A stretch of 64,000 nt of DNA. Source: RSA9 sp036381195. Its GTDB lineage: Bacteria; Gemmatimonadota; Gemmatimonadetes; Longimicrobiales; RSA9. Under the pieces are notes generated by a model that had not been told where the DNA came from, ran no database searches, and saw nothing but the letters and a program-made list of their open reading frames with translations. The stretch's first letter is position 1, and every line of letters starts with the position of its first letter. The stretch lies in NCBI GenBank assembly GCA_036381195.1, contig DASVDH010000081.1:1-64000 (forward strand), given 5' to 3'. Of this stretch, positions 63,319 through 64,000 are shown piece after piece. The translations under genes and the position numbers were made by a program.

Positions 63319-64000
63319 TCACGCTGCATGCCCGTTCCCCGATCCCGCAGGCGTGCGCCGGGCGGCCTCGACCGTCGGGATCGTGAACCAGACGGTCGTG
63401 CCCACGCCCGGCTCGCTCTCCACGCGGATGCGCCCGCCGTGCGCCTCGACGATGCCGCGCGCGATCGCGAGGCCCAGGCCTGCGCCGCCGTGCCGCCGCT
63501 TCGCCTGCCAGAAAGGGTCGAACACGTGCGGCAGCTGGTCGGCAGGGATGCCGGAGCCGGTGTCACGGACCCAGAAGCGGATGTGTTCGCCCGCTGCCTC
63601 GGCGCCCAGCTCGATCCGGCCGCCCTTGGGCGTGAACTTGATCGCGTTGCCGAGCAGGTTGGAGAAGACCTGGAGCAGCCGGTCGCGGTCGGCCCACACG
63701 TCCGGCAGCCGCTCCGGCAGCGCGGCGACCAGGCGCTCGTCTTCCTTTTCGGCCTGGCCGCGGTGCAGCTCCAGCGCCTCGCGCGCGACGTCGAGGCTCG
63801 CGACCGGTCCGCACTCCAACGGGAACGTCCCCGCCTCGAGCCGCGCGACGTCCAGCAGGTCAGCGATCAGCCGGTCCGCGCGCTGCACGCTCCGCTTCAC
63901 GATCTCGAGCTGCTTGCGCGACGTCTCCGCGTCCCGTGGCGTGATCGCCTCGAGCAGCCCGGCGCTCAGCTCGATCGTGTGCAGCGGGTTGCGCAGGTCG
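63319..64000 (-). CDS. Sensor histidine kinase, partial (C-terminal part)
   Basis: The frame continues beyond the right edge of the window, so the sensor part is missing. Visible at the edge is the HisKA box DLRNPLHTIELSAGLLE (the phospho-acceptor His would lie just outside), then RADRLIADLLDVARLEAG. The HATPase domain is complete: NLLGNAIKFTPKGG (N box), VRDTGSGIPADQLPHVFDPF (G1) and GAGLGLAIARGIVEAHGG (G2). It ends GNGHAA. The gene is convergent with the debranching enzyme. A GTGACCG/CGGTCAC inverted repeat (63297-63322) overlaps its stop codon and might terminate transcription. Confidence 0.9.
   Translation of the reverse strand, partial: DLRNPLHTIELSAGLLEAITPRDAETSRKQLEIVKRSVQRADRLIADLLDVARLEAGTFPLECGPVASLDVAREALELHRGQAEKEDERLVAALPERLPDVWADRDRLLQVFSNLLGNAIKFTPKGGRIELGAEAAGEHIRFWVRDTGSGIPADQLPHVFDPFWQAKRRHGGAGLGLAIARGIVEAHGGRIRVESEPGVGTTVWFTIPTVEAARRTPAGSGNGHAA

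Overview
The window is GC-rich, densely coding DNA from a Gram-negative bacterium. No rRNA, tRNA, prophage or CRISPR locus is visible. Two SusC/SusD outer-membrane uptake pairs sit beside a PadR regulator with a large duplicated ABC permease of the ADOP type, a tricorn-like S41 peptidase, LytTR signalling and many secreted glycoside hydrolases. This combination suggests Gemmatimonadota or a neighbouring phylum; that is an inference from gene content, as no phylogenetic marker is present.

Layout. 81-3129: PadR regulator and ADOP permease. 3411-11867: starch-type locus with susC, susD, GH97 alpha-glucosidase and a convergent GH13 alpha-amylase. 12026-16352: a sensor-kinase remnant, a LytS/LytTR two-component pair and a PQQ-dependent dehydrogenase. 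16744-19399: two coupled CPA2 cation/proton antiporters behind a possible leader peptide. 19459-23511: a PAS histidine kinase and a UvrD/PcrA helicase. 23512-26534: a 3 kb accessory island made mostly of structured repeats, enclosing one frameshifted AbiEi/DUF559 gene. 26535-31218: GH9 glucanase and a class V aminotransferase, separated by a hexanucleotide repeat. 31337-35730: second susCD pair. 36015-42057: APC permease, aspartokinase remnant, DinB protein, glutamate decarboxylase coupled to a class II glutamine amidotransferase, and a TraB/GumN protein. 42140-49797: RecQ, tricorn-like protease, Dps, a doubly frameshifted GGDEF gene and a small membrane protein. 49831-61064: a seven-gene leftward operon. 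61147-63246: amylo-alpha-1,6-glucosidase, divergent from that operon. 63319-64000: partial histidine kinase.

How the genes may work together. The first susCD, GH97, GH13, GH15 and debranching enzyme would take alpha-glucans to glucose. The seven-gene operon then carries an archaeal-type medium-chain glucose dehydrogenase, an enolase-superfamily dehydratase-like enzyme, an ASRT-family protein (Anabaena sensory rhodopsin transducer family, with no rhodopsin gene in the window), a GlcD/GlcF-like FAD/Fe-S dehydrogenase, a PoxB-like TPP enzyme, a membrane-anchored molybdopterin oxidoreductase and the GH15 enzyme. I read it as an oxidative, non-phosphorylative sugar-acid module, possibly sensed by the ASRT protein. 

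The most unusual items are the 61-62 bp palindromic repeat family flanking the broken AbiEi/DUF559 gene, the GGDEF gene whose two single-base indels cancel and mask the GGEEF site, the ASRT operon, and the gene remnants (HAMP fragment, aspartokinase fragment).
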